Shown piece after piece: positions 31,003 to 39,351 of a DNA stretch of 52,767 bases. The stretch is from a virus: IMG/VR virus record IMGVR_UViG_3300034524_000183, positions 1 through 52,767 of that record; one strand, given 5' to 3'. The notes under the pieces are model-generated. The model saw only the letters and a list, made by a program, of their open reading frames with translations. It was not told the DNA's origin and ran no database searches. A program made the position numbers and the translations under genes. How positions within the stretch are numbered: the first letter of the stretch is position 1; each line of letters begins with the position of its first letter.

Positions 31003-31307
31003 TGACTCTTCGTGACCACATGCAGGCCGATCTTGCCATGATGATGAGTACCAATGAGTTCGGCGAAGAAATCACCTTCTGCGGAGTCTCGCTCGTAGCC
31101 ATTGTGGACCTGTCCAGAGAGCCTGCCAGCTATGATGACCGGCAATCCGTCTTTGTGGAAAGTGCCACCCTGCGCATTGCTGAAGGAGCCGTTTTGCTTC
31201 CTGACGTTGGCCGCCGGGTGGAGTTCAACGGTGAAGAGTGGATCGTGGGACAGACCGAAGATGAGGATGGCCTGCAAGTTGTCCACCTCTGGAGGGATCT
31301 CGCATGA
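31002..31307 (+). CDS. Head-tail joining protein (lambda FII-like position)
   Basis: The 101-residue, acidic, beta-rich product (GRRVEFNGEEWIVGQTEDEDGLQVVHLWRDL) resembles small phage joining proteins that cap the connector. It overlaps both neighbours by a few bases. The call relies on size, position and the C-terminal pattern. Confidence 0.6.
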   Translation: MTLRDHMQADLAMMMSTNEFGEEITFCGVSLVAIVDLSREPASYDDRQSVFVESATLRIAEGAVLLPDVGRRVEFNGEEWIVGQTEDEDGLQVVHLWRDLA

Positions 31308-31936
31308 GTAAAGCCGGACAGACCCTTGTGCTCATCGACAAGGACCGCATTGACCGGCAGATGCAGGCAATGCGCGGAGCCCTTGAACACATCAAGGACG
31401 GCTACAAGACCGTGGCCATGCGTGCCGTGAACAAGACCCTTGATGGCATGCGCACCGATGTGGTGCGGCTGATCCGCTCCACCTATGCCGTTCCGGCGCG
31501 GGATCTGCGCGAAAAGCTCTCCGTTATCAAGGCCAAGAAATCGTATCTGCGAGGCTCTCTTTCGGCAAAGGGGCCTATCTCCGTGCCGCTCATGCGGTAC
31601 GGGGCTTACCCCCGCGCCCCCTTTATCAGTGCTCCGAAAGGCCCCAGAGGAAAGCGCCACAAGGGCGTAACCGTAAAGGTGCGTGCCGATGCTGGGCACA
31701 AGGGCGTGCGTCATGCCTTCGTGCTCAACTCGCCGTCCACAGGAAGGCCGGAAGTCGTGAAGAAGGTGCATGCTGATCGCCGTTACCCCATTCGCATCCT
31801 CTACGGCCCCGGCCATCTTGCCGCCCTGCGGGAAGAAGAGAACCTCGGCAGCCTGCAGGAGCAGGCCATGGAACGCTTCAGCAAGGCCGTGGATCATGAA
31901 GCCCGGTACCTTATCGAAAAGGCGGGCTTGCGATGA
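31304..31936 (+). CDS. Minor tail protein Z family (lambda gpZ-like)
   Basis: The 210-residue protein is basic and has the gpZ-family pattern: AMRAVNKTLDGMRTDVVRLIRSTYAVPARDLREKLSV, PFISAPKGPRGKRHKGVTVKV and a C-terminal QAMERFSKAVDHEARYL helix. In long-tailed phages it helps the tail end join the head. It overlaps the next gene by 4 bases. Confidence 0.8.
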   Translation: MSKAGQTLVLIDKDRIDRQMQAMRGALEHIKDGYKTVAMRAVNKTLDGMRTDVVRLIRSTYAVPARDLREKLSVIKAKKSYLRGSLSAKGPISVPLMRYGAYPRAPFISAPKGPRGKRHKGVTVKVRADAGHKGVRHAFVLNSPSTGRPEVVKKVHADRRYPIRILYGPGHLAALREEENLGSLQEQAMERFSKAVDHEARYLIEKAGLR

Positions 31937-32394
31937 TTCTGGAACTGCTGACAGAGCTGGAAGTCTTTCTGCAACAGGCGCTGGCAACCGTGCCGCTTCC
32001 TTCACCCGAAAAAGGTGCGGGAGAACTGGCACCGGCCCGCGTGTTTCTGGGTGCCATCCCGCGCACCACAGAAGAACACAAGGCTTTCCCCTGCGCTGTA
32101 CTGCGCTGGCAGAAAGGCGAGGACACTGAAGAGGACAGCAGCGAGACCGTGGATATCCTGCTCGGCGTGTATTCTCCTGCAGGGCTCGACATTGCCGAGA
32201 CATGGATTGCCGTGCTCGTGGGCAGACTGCGCCGCCTGCTGCTGGAACACCGTCGCCTCGGCAAGTGGGAGATGGTGCTGCCGCTTACCTCGGGCAAGCC
32301 CGATCCCGAGAAACAGCAGGAACGATTTCACATCGCCACCATCAGCACTCAGTGGCGAAGAACCTTACCCTCTGACCCCGTCATGGAGGCTTAA
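31933..32394 (+). CDS. Putative tail terminator protein
   Basis: The 153-residue acidic protein (ETVDILLGVYSPAGLDIAETWIAVLVGRLRRLLLEHR, then FHIATISTQWRRTLP) has the layout of lambda gpU-like tail terminators. Between the gpZ-like gene and the sheath, a ring that stops tail growth is expected. The match is by pattern and position. Confidence 0.65.
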   Translation: MILELLTELEVFLQQALATVPLPSPEKGAGELAPARVFLGAIPRTTEEHKAFPCAVLRWQKGEDTEEDSSETVDILLGVYSPAGLDIAETWIAVLVGRLRRLLLEHRRLGKWEMVLPLTSGKPDPEKQQERFHIATISTQWRRTLPSDPVMEA

Positions 32395-32652
32395 ATGGCA
32401 AAAGAAAAGACCCCGACCGCTACCGGCACTGTAATGTACCTCGGCCCGACATTGCGGGGAGCCCGCCATGTTGTGAACGGGACTATCTTTAAAGGCGGCG
32501 TGCCTCGCCATCTGGAAAAGGAACTGACTGCGGATCCTGACTATGCGGCATTGTTCGTGCCTGTCGCAGATGTCGGTGCCGCCCGCAAGGAACTGAAAAA
32601 CGCAACCTCCGTGCTGGCACACTGCGCCCGCCGCGTTGCTGAAAAGGGGTAA
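32395..32652 (+). CDS. Small protein upstream of the sheath, unknown
   Basis: The 85-residue product has an N-terminal beta-like part (YLGPTLRGARHVVNGTIFKG) and a C-terminal helix. It starts immediately after the previous stop (TAAATGG) and lies 3 bases before the sheath gene. Similar small proteins with a target like HVVNGTIFKGG occur before contractile-tail sheath genes, but their function is unknown to me. Confidence 0.65.
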   Translation: MAKEKTPTATGTVMYLGPTLRGARHVVNGTIFKGGVPRHLEKELTADPDYAALFVPVADVGAARKELKNATSVLAHCARRVAEKG

Positions 32653-32655
32653 GCC

Positions 32656-33915
32656 ATGTCTTACAGACACCGCGTTTCCTACAGCGAAAAGCCCACCGGC
32701 ATTGTGCCGCCGCGCCGTATCTCCGCAGGCATCCCTGTGGTTGTCGGCACGGCTCCGGTGCACACCATGTCGGGCGCAAAGCCCATCAATGAGCCCGTGC
32801 TCTGCTATACCTATGGCGAGTTCGCCGCCGCCTTCGCCGGAACCGACGAAGCTGCGCAGACAGCGCTTGAGGCCATTGGTTCCTACACCCTGTGCGAATT
32901 CGCCAAGAGCCACTACGGGCTCTACAACATGGCCCCGGTTGTCTTCATCAACGTGTTCGACCCGGCGCAGCACAAGGCTGTGGACGAGACCCCGGATGTG
33001 ACCAAGGTTACCAGCGAGGATATTGTTGGTGGCATCGATGTTGCCACCAACGCCCGCACCGGTCTTGAGCTCATCGCGGACATCTTCCCCACCTTCCGCA
33101 TCATTCCCGGCCTGATCTGCGCCCCCGGTTTCTCGCAGGATCCTGCCGTGGGTGTGGTGATGGCTGCTAAGGCTGCAAGCATCAACGGCCTGTTCAAGGC
33201 CATGGCCGTGGTGGACGTGCCGGACACCGTATGCACCAAGTACACCGACGTGCCTTCGTGGAAGGAAACCAACAACTACACCGACGAGCACATGATCGTG
33301 TGCTGGCCCAAGGTGAAGCTTGGCGACGATGTGTACCACATGTCCACGCACGTGGCCGGGCTCATCCCGCAGACCGATGCCGAGTATGGCGACATTCCCT
33401 ATGTCTCTCCCTCCAACCGCAGGCTCATGATCGATTCTGCCGTAGCAAACGGCAAGCCGGTTCGTCTGGGTCTTGATCAGGCCGAATACCTGAACGGGCA
33501 GGGCGTGATTGTACCGCTGAACTTTGATGGCGGCTGGAAGGCCTTCGGCAACCGCACGGGCTGTTACCCCTCCAATACCGACCCCAAGGATGCCTTCATC
33601 CCTGTGCGCCGGTTCTTCAACTGGCACGGCAACACCTTTGTGCTCACCTACTTCCAGAAGCTGGACGGGCCTGTCACCCGCCGATGGGTTGAAACCATCG
33701 TGGACAGCGAGAACATCCGCCTGAATGGCTTCCGCCAGATGGAGATCATCCTCGGCGGCGAGATGAAGTTCCTTCAGGACGAGAACCCCACAACCGACCT
33801 CATAGACGGCATCGTGCGCTTCCACACGTGGATGACCCCGCCGGTCCCGGGACGGCAGATCGAGAACATTCTCGAGTTTGACCCCAATAACTTCAGCACC
33901 CTGTTCGGAGGCTAG
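32656..33915 (+). CDS. Contractile tail sheath protein (P2 FI-like)
   Basis: The 419-residue protein has the sheath-family pattern, with an N-terminal VGTAPVHT segment, a Rossmann-like middle domain and a C-terminal domain including YFQKLDGPVTRRWVETIVDSENIRL. It contracts to drive the tube through the cell envelope, which makes this prophage a myovirus. It is followed 2 bases later by the tube gene. Confidence 0.92.
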   Translation: MSYRHRVSYSEKPTGIVPPRRISAGIPVVVGTAPVHTMSGAKPINEPVLCYTYGEFAAAFAGTDEAAQTALEAIGSYTLCEFAKSHYGLYNMAPVVFINVFDPAQHKAVDETPDVTKVTSEDIVGGIDVATNARTGLELIADIFPTFRIIPGLICAPGFSQDPAVGVVMAAKAASINGLFKAMAVVDVPDTVCTKYTDVPSWKETNNYTDEHMIVCWPKVKLGDDVYHMSTHVAGLIPQTDAEYGDIPYVSPSNRRLMIDSAVANGKPVRLGLDQAEYLNGQGVIVPLNFDGGWKAFGNRTGCYPSNTDPKDAFIPVRRFFNWHGNTFVLTYFQKLDGPVTRRWVETIVDSENIRLNGFRQMEIILGGEMKFLQDENPTTDLIDGIVRFHTWMTPPVPGRQIENILEFDPNNFSTLFGG

Positions 33916-33917
33916 CC

Positions 33918-34442
33918 ATGAATGCACCTGAAAAGGTCATCTCCTTTAATGCCTACGGTGAAGGCAAGGTCTTTCTGGGGCTGGTTGATATTGAGCTGCC
34001 CGGCATCGAGTTCATGACAGACACCATCACCGGCGCGGGCATTGCCGGTGAAGTTGAGTCTCCTGTAATCGGCCACACCAAGGCACTGGGCGTAAAGCTC
34101 AAGTTCCGCACCAAGACCCGCCAGACCCTCGGTCTGCTCTCCCAGAAACGCCACCTGCTCGATCTTCGCGCCTCTGTGCAGTCTCGTGCTCTCGACAAGG
34201 GCGGCTCTCTGGTCACCACCCCTGAAAAGATCGTGGTGGGCGGTCTGGTCAAAAAGCATAGCCTCGGCAAGCTGGAAAGCGCCAAGGCGCAGGATTGCGA
34301 AGTGGAACTGGACGCGGATTATCTGAAGGTCACGTTGGACGGTGAAGACGTGCTGGAAGTGGACAAGTTCGCCATGGTCTTCAAAGTAAACGGTACGGAC
34401 CACCTCGCCTCGGTCCGGTCCGATCTGGGAATGGAGGGCTAA
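33918..34442 (+). CDS. Tail tube protein (P2 FII-like)
   Basis: The 174-residue product is beta-rich and matches the P2 major tail tube pattern: DIELPGIEFMTDTITGAGIAGEVE, then GLVKKHSLGKLESAKAQDCE and a C-terminal VNGTDHLASVRSDLGMEG. It forms the inner tube enclosed by the sheath. Confidence 0.9.
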   Translation: MNAPEKVISFNAYGEGKVFLGLVDIELPGIEFMTDTITGAGIAGEVESPVIGHTKALGVKLKFRTKTRQTLGLLSQKRHLLDLRASVQSRALDKGGSLVTTPEKIVVGGLVKKHSLGKLESAKAQDCEVELDADYLKVTLDGEDVLEVDKFAMVFKVNGTDHLASVRSDLGMEG

Positions 34443-34445
34443 CCG

Positions 34446-34784
34446 ATGGAAGTGCGCACCAAGGTCATCATTCTGGGCACGCCGCTCAAGGTGAAGGAAA
34501 AAGAAGTGCTCGAGCTCACCATGCGGGAGCCGCTGGTGGAAGATATGCTGGAAGCTGCCGAGCTGGCGGGAGACATGTCCACAGCCGCCCGGCTCGAGGT
34601 CTGCACTTTCGCTCACCTGTGCGATGTGCCCTTGGCCGACCTGCTACGGATGCGGCAGGCAGACTATACGAAACTGCAGGAGGCATACGGTTTTTTGGCG
34701 CGTTCCGCCCCCCGCGAGGAAGCGACCTGCGAAAAACAGTGCTTGTCTTCGGAAAACGCTCCGGATGGGGACGGCGGGAAATAG
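34446..34784 (+). CDS. Tail assembly chaperone E (P2 gpE-like)
   Basis: The 112-residue acidic, helical protein (KEKEVLELTMREPLVEDMLEAAELAG...) lies between the tube and tape-measure genes, the place of P2 gpE. Such chaperones coat the tape measure during tail assembly. A slippery heptamer near codon 83 leads to the extended E+E' form. Confidence 0.85.
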   Translation: MEVRTKVIILGTPLKVKEKEVLELTMREPLVEDMLEAAELAGDMSTAARLEVCTFAHLCDVPLADLLRMRQADYTKLQEAYGFLARSAPREEATCEKQCLSSENAPDGDGGK

Positions 34785-34849
34785 GAAGCCTGAAGGCGCG
34801 GGAGTTCAGTGCGTGGCTGGAAGCCTTGCCCCCTGATCAGGAGGCCTGA
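34446..34849 (+). CDS. Frameshifted chaperone E+E'
   Basis: The heptamer T TTT TTG at 34691-34697 is read in frame as GGT TTT TTG. A -1 slip there fuses the first 83 or so codons to a second frame ending at 34849 (GAFRPPRGSDLRKTVLVF...AREFSAWLEALPPDQEA). The product is about 134 residues. P2 uses the same T6G slip in gene E. The last bases overlap a minus-strand gene. Confidence 0.85.
34691..34697 (+). promoter_or_regulatory. Programmed -1 frameshift site TTTTTTG
   Basis: The X XXY YYZ slippery site lies in exact register with the E frame and upstream of the overlapping E' frame. Confidence 0.85.
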
Positions 34850-35064
34850 GCAATCCAGTTACGGAAGCGGTCCGTAAAGCGGTCAACGCCTTCCACCAGC
34901 GGTGAGGCGACCAGCTTGTAGATGATGCCGCCAAAGAAAATACCAGGCATCAGAGACTGCGAAAGACTGAGATCATTGCCGTCCAGCAGCTCATACCCGA
35001 GCACCACAACAATGCTCGTTTTGAACAAGAACTTGATGAACGTGTGAAGCGGTTCTTCCTGCAT
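34837..35064 (-). CDS. Small minus-strand membrane protein
   Basis: The 75-residue product (MQEEPLHTFIKFLFKTSIVVV...) starts at an ATG with CGGAG 7 bases upstream on the minus strand. It has two hydrophobic segments (about 16-24 and 39-50) and a polar end. It sits between E' and the tape measure and points against the tail operon; its last bases overlap E'. Its start and ribosome binding site lie in one arm of a perfect inverted repeat. A moron function is likely but unknown. Confidence 0.65.
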   Translation of the reverse strand: MQEEPLHTFIKFLFKTSIVVVLGYELLDGNDLSLSQSLMPGIFFGGIIYKLVASPLVEGVDRFTDRFRNWIAQAS

Positions 35065-35112
35065 GGCGATCTCCGATAGTTTGTACGCTATTACAATAGA
35101 TCGCCATGCAGG
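35058..35112. repeat. 15-bp perfect inverted repeat with 25-bp spacer
   Basis: CCTGCATGGCGATCT at 35058-35072 and AGATCGCCATGCAGG at 35098-35112 are exact complements. The left arm contains the start of the minus-strand gene, and the right arm an equivalent but non-productive ATG on the plus strand. The AT-rich spacer contains TTGTAC and TACAAT. Confidence 0.9.
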
Positions 35113-35133
35113 ACCAGTCAACCGAGGTAGTGC

Positions 35134-37449
35134 ATGGCAGACATGAAGACAATGGGCCTCAGCTTTGTCATCGGCTCTACGCTGGCAGCAGGATTCGATG
35201 GCAATCTCACCAAGGCGGAAAAGCATCTCAAGCGTATGGGAGACGCTGTTTCCGGTCTGGAGAGCCAAGCGCCGGTCAAGCTCGGCCAGTCTTTCGATAC
35301 CTTGCGCGGCAAGCTGGTATCTTCCCGCCGAGCCCTCTCTGAAGCCGAAAGGGAACTGGAATCCCTGAACGCAGAGGCAGAGCGCTCGGGGGGCATGCAC
35401 GGTCTTTTGGCCCACCGGATAGCCTCCACGGAAAAGCGCATAGGCACCCTGTCACGAGATGTGGACAAGAACCGCCGTGCCTTCCGGAACAACCTTGTGG
35501 AGATGGACCGGCAGGGTTTTTCCGTCAAAAGCCTGCGTAGCGAATATGACAAGCTTGGTGATGCGCTGGACAAGTCGCGTATCAAATATGACCGCTTTGC
35601 CGCCAGCATGGCAAAGAGCAAGGCCTATGCGGATCGGCGTGCCGAGCTACGGGCAGGTGCCATGGACGTGGTTGCCATGGGGGCAAGCGTTGCTGCCCCG
35701 TTCATGCTGGCTGCGCGTGAAGAAGACTCGCAGATCCGGCTTGAGGACGCGTTGAACGCCGATAATAAGCCCGCCGCTATGATGGAAGCGCAAAAGCACG
35801 CCCGTGGCCTTGCCCGCACCGGCCTTGTTGATCTTACCGGAGCCTATGATATTCAGTATGCGCTGAACTCCGCAGGGCTGGATGCTCAGGCCGCACGGGC
35901 AGGCTCCACGGTTGTGGCGAAAGTGGCAAAGATCACCAATGGTGCTGCCGAAGGTGTGGGTGAAGTCATCGCCACCGCCTACAACAACCTCGGCAAGTCG
36001 CTGGGCGGCACTGCCGATGAGAACATGCAGCGCATTGGTGACCTGCTTACCAAGACGCAGCTCAAGTTCCAGTTCCGCGATTTCAGCCAGCTTGGCGAAT
36101 CGCTGAACGAGGCAGCATCCGGCTTCGCTTCCTACAAGGTGAACCTTGAACAGGGCCTTACCCTGCTGGGCCAGCTGAACACTGCAGGCGTGAAGGGCAG
36201 CAGCGCCGGTACCGCGTTCAACGCTGTGCTGCGGCAGCTTGGCAAGGCACAGCAGAAGTGGGGCATTGAGATCGTCCGCACCAAGAACGGCGAACTCGAC
36301 ATGCTCGCCACACTGAAGCAGGTAAACGATGCTGTCGGCGGCATGGATACCGATGCACGGGCGCAGGCCCTGCAGGAAGTCTTCGGCGATGAAGGCCGCA
36401 AGGGTATCGCCCCCCTGCTGGATGCCCTCAAGGATTTGCCTGCCGCGCTGCAGGATGTAAGGGACAATTCTCGTGGCATCATGGATGCCCGCATGGAACG
36501 CCACCTTGCCGCCTCTTCCACACAATGGAAGGCCATGACAAACAATGCCATGATGCTGGGTGCCACCATGGGCTCGGTGCTCCTGCCCTCCCTGAATATG
36601 GGCATTCAGGCAATCAACTCCATTCTGGTACCCATAGCCGAGTTTGCCGCCGGGCATGAAACCCTGACCACCGTAATCGGTGGCACGGTGGCCGGTTTCA
36701 TAGCCTTCAGGCTCGCCGTGTTTGCGGCCCGCTACATCAGTCTTTCCTGCAAAGACACCTACGAGATATTAAACAGGACCACCATGCGCCTCGGCATGGG
36801 CCAGAAGTCCGCTGCAGCGAGCACAACCGCACTCAGTTTTGCCCAGCGCCGGGCTGCCATCACCTCCAGCATCATGGGCAGGGCACAGCGGGGTGCCGCC
36901 ATGGGTTCCACCTTCCTTGCCGGAGGCATCCGCATGGTGGGTACAGCCATCAAGGCTGCCTTCATGGCAAACCCCATCGGCGTGGGCATTATGGCCGTTA
37001 CCACCCTCTGGCAACTCGGCACGGCGCTCTATGAAAGCTGGACTCCCTTCCGTCAGCTTATCGACTGGATATGGGAAGGCCTCGGCAAGATGGGGGACAC
37101 CATCAAGGGCATGCCCATCATCGGCGATGTGATCGGCTTCTTCTCCGGCGACAGCAAGTCTGCTGCACCTTCTGGCAAGGTAGCCGCCCCCCGCATGGGC
37201 GAAACCCTGCCGGATGCGCCGGAGCTCGACCCAATGCCCGGTATGGAAGCTGCCATCAATCAGGCCCCTGCAGCACTCAGCGCCAATGCCCCTGTCACCA
37301 TATCCATTCAGCAGGATTTCACCATTGCCAGCGGCGACGCCGGAACCGTGAAGACGGCGCTGGATTCCGGAAGGCGCGAGCTCGAGGCCACGGTCACTCG
37401 CATCATCGACGACTACTTCAGAAAACAGCGGAGAGTTTCCCTTGCCTAG
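35134..37449 (+). CDS. Tail tape-measure protein (P2 gpT-like)
   Basis: The 771-residue protein sets tail length. It begins with a coiled-coil region (about 20-190), continues with the phage tape-measure core (EDSQIRLEDALNADNKPAAMM... SAGTAFNAVLRQLGKAQ), and has hydrophobic stretches near 490-540 and 590-640 that may enter the membrane during DNA delivery. It follows E/E', as in P2. Confidence 0.92.
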   Translation: MADMKTMGLSFVIGSTLAAGFDGNLTKAEKHLKRMGDAVSGLESQAPVKLGQSFDTLRGKLVSSRRALSEAERELESLNAEAERSGGMHGLLAHRIASTEKRIGTLSRDVDKNRRAFRNNLVEMDRQGFSVKSLRSEYDKLGDALDKSRIKYDRFAASMAKSKAYADRRAELRAGAMDVVAMGASVAAPFMLAAREEDSQIRLEDALNADNKPAAMMEAQKHARGLARTGLVDLTGAYDIQYALNSAGLDAQAARAGSTVVAKVAKITNGAAEGVGEVIATAYNNLGKSLGGTADENMQRIGDLLTKTQLKFQFRDFSQLGESLNEAASGFASYKVNLEQGLTLLGQLNTAGVKGSSAGTAFNAVLRQLGKAQQKWGIEIVRTKNGELDMLATLKQVNDAVGGMDTDARAQALQEVFGDEGRKGIAPLLDALKDLPAALQDVRDNSRGIMDARMERHLAASSTQWKAMTNNAMMLGATMGSVLLPSLNMGIQAINSILVPIAEFAAGHETLTTVIGGTVAGFIAFRLAVFAARYISLSCKDTYEILNRTTMRLGMGQKSAAASTTALSFAQRRAAITSSIMGRAQRGAAMGSTFLAGGIRMVGTAIKAAFMANPIGVGIMAVTTLWQLGTALYESWTPFRQLIDWIWEGLGKMGDTIKGMPIIGDVIGFFSGDSKSAAPSGKVAAPRMGETLPDAPELDPMPGMEAAINQAPAALSANAPVTISIQQDFTIASGDAGTVKTALDSGRRELEATVTRIIDDYFRKQRRVSLA

Positions 37450-37645
37450 TGCCTACATCTGCCAGTCCGGTGAAACGCTGGATTCCATAGCCCGTGCCAT
37501 ATGGGGGGATGAACGCCTGTTCGAGCGCCTGACGGATGCCAACCCGCAGTATCGCGGCACGGCCATCTTTGAGGGCGGCGAACGGCTTACCGTTCCGGAC
37601 CTGCCTGCCGTGGCAACCACGGTCAAGGCTCCGTGGGAGGAATAG
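37442..37645 (+). CDS. Tail protein X (P2 gpX-like, LysM-like)
   Basis: The 67-residue protein (AYICQSGETLDSIARAIWGDERLFERL) has the gpX/LysM-like fold pattern and links tail parts near the baseplate. It starts at a TTG overlapping the tape-measure stop, with GGAG 9 or so bases upstream. Confidence 0.88.
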   Translation: MPSAYICQSGETLDSIARAIWGDERLFERLTDANPQYRGTAIFEGGERLTVPDLPAVATTVKAPWEE

Positions 37646-37647
37646 CC

Positions 37648-38670
37648 ATGCGTACCCGTACCGCCCGATTCGAGATCCTCTGCCGGGGAAAAAACGTGAG
37701 CGCGGCCCTTGCGCCCTACCTTGAATCCGTCACGTGGGAGGACAACGCGCAATCCTCGCAGTCAGACAGCATTGAGCTCCGGCTTGAGGACAGGGACGGC
37801 CTGTTTCGCGGCCCATGGAAATTGAGCAAGGGCGACAAGCTCGAGGCCACGCTCATTGTGGAAGATTGGCAGCGCGAGGGCGACAGCGTCCGCCTGCGGT
37901 GCGGCACCTTTGAGGTCGACGAACTGGAGTACGAATATGGCGAGGGAGGCGACAAGCTCTCCCTCAAGGGTATTTCCAGCATGGTGACCAGCACCCTGCG
38001 CCGGGAAAAGAAAACCCGTGCATGGGAAGCCACAACCCTTTCCCGCGTGCTCTCTGAGATTGCAGCAGCGCAGGGCTTCAGCCCCCGATTCGGTGGCGAC
38101 GATGTTTCCCTTGCCCGGCTGGATCAGCGCGAGGAATCAGACGCGGCCCTGCTCACCCGGCTCGCCAAAGCACACGGCAAGGCCTTCAAGGTCTACTCCG
38201 GCCAGCTGGTGATGATGGATGAAAAGGCGCAGGACGCAAAGCCCGCTGCTGGCAACATCTCGCGGGATGGCGGGGAGCTTAAACGCCTCAGCCTGCGGGA
38301 CAGCCTTGCGGACATCTACAGCGCCTGCACGGTCACTTATCATGATGCCGCCGCCAATGTGACGCAGGAATACACCTACGCCCCGCCTGATGCGCCGGAA
38401 TCAGGCCAGACGCTCAAGATCTCCGACCGCGTGGAGAGCCGTGCTGCGGCAGAAGAACGCGCAAAGACCGAACTGCGCCGCAAGAACAAGCTGGAGACAA
38501 GCGGCAATATCGAGATCATGGGCAACCCGCGTTTCATCGGCGGCGCTGTCTGCGGGGTTGCCGGTTTCGGCTGGTTGGATGGCACATATTTCATAGAGCA
38601 GTCGCGGCACACCGTGGACGACAGCGGCTACTCTACCGCGCTTTCCGTGCGCAGAACCATGGACTGGTAG
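37648..38670 (+). CDS. Baseplate hub protein D (P2 gpD-like)
   Basis: The 340-residue protein starts at the ATG at 37648 behind GGGAGGA. It has the gpD/gp27-like pattern: ARFEILCRGKNVSAALAPYLESVTWEDNAQSSQSDS and a C-terminal FIEQSRHTVDDSGYSTALSVRR. It forms the hub from which tube and spike extend. Confidence 0.9.
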   Translation: MRTRTARFEILCRGKNVSAALAPYLESVTWEDNAQSSQSDSIELRLEDRDGLFRGPWKLSKGDKLEATLIVEDWQREGDSVRLRCGTFEVDELEYEYGEGGDKLSLKGISSMVTSTLRREKKTRAWEATTLSRVLSEIAAAQGFSPRFGGDDVSLARLDQREESDAALLTRLAKAHGKAFKVYSGQLVMMDEKAQDAKPAAGNISRDGGELKRLSLRDSLADIYSACTVTYHDAAANVTQEYTYAPPDAPESGQTLKISDRVESRAAAEERAKTELRRKNKLETSGNIEIMGNPRFIGGAVCGVAGFGWLDGTYFIEQSRHTVDDSGYSTALSVRRTMDW

Positions 38671-38679
38671 GGGGGCGCT

Positions 38680-39351
38680 ATGGTGCAGGAATTTCTGGAA
38701 CGGCTCGGAGGGCTGGAAGCACTTGTCCGCCAGCTGGTGCGCGTGGGCACGGTGGCGAGCGTGAACGATGCGGCAGGCACCTGCCGCGTCACGCTGCCGG
38801 ATGCCGACAACATGCAGACCTATGATCTGCGCGTGATCCAGCGCAAGACGCACAAGGACAAGAACTCTGTGCTGCCCGATGTGGGTGAGCATGTGCTCTG
38901 CCTCTTCCTGCCATACGGACAGGAGCAGGGCTTTGTGCTGGGAGCTTTCTATTCGGCAACGGACCTGCCCCCGGTATCCACACGCGATAAGGCGCACTGG
39001 ACCTTCGCAGACGGCACCGTGCTCGAATATGACCGCAAGCTCCACAGGCTCTCGGGCAAGGTGCAGGGCTCCGTGGAGATAACGGCCACGGGCGACATCT
39101 CGGCCACTTCCGAAACCAGTGTGCACCTGCAAGCGCCGGAGATAACCGTGCAGGGAGGCCAGATAAACTACCTTGGCCCCATGACTGCCGGCAGCGCGGA
39201 TGCTCCCAACACATGGCAGCTGAACGGCCCCATGGAACATAGATCCGGAGACTATACCAATCCGCAGAATGACGTTGTGGCCAGTGGCGTTTCGCTGGTG
39301 AACCACACGCACACATGCCCGACCTGCGGCGAGACGGGGAAGCCTAAATGA
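38680..39351 (+). CDS. Baseplate spike protein V (P2 gpV-like)
   Basis: The 223-residue protein has the phage_base_V OB-like domain (GTVASVNDAAGTCRVTLPDADN) and a beta-helical spike. The tip contains NHTHTCPTCG: the HxH motif that binds iron at the P2 spike apex, here followed by a CxxC pair. This forms the membrane-piercing needle. Confidence 0.9.
   Translation: MVQEFLERLGGLEALVRQLVRVGTVASVNDAAGTCRVTLPDADNMQTYDLRVIQRKTHKDKNSVLPDVGEHVLCLFLPYGQEQGFVLGAFYSATDLPPVSTRDKAHWTFADGTVLEYDRKLHRLSGKVQGSVEITATGDISATSETSVHLQAPEITVQGGQINYLGPMTAGSADAPNTWQLNGPMEHRSGDYTNPQNDVVASGVSLVNHTHTCPTCGETGKPK

Noticed and set aside
32365-33927. 520-codon minus-strand frame, longer than the sheath gene
   Set aside because: His/Val/Gly-rich and antisense to a clear sheath gene; an artefact of GC-rich codon use.
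35106-35342. Plus-strand ATG in the right arm of the inverted repeat
   Set aside because: Its frame overlaps the tape-measure gene in another frame and has no protein-like content.
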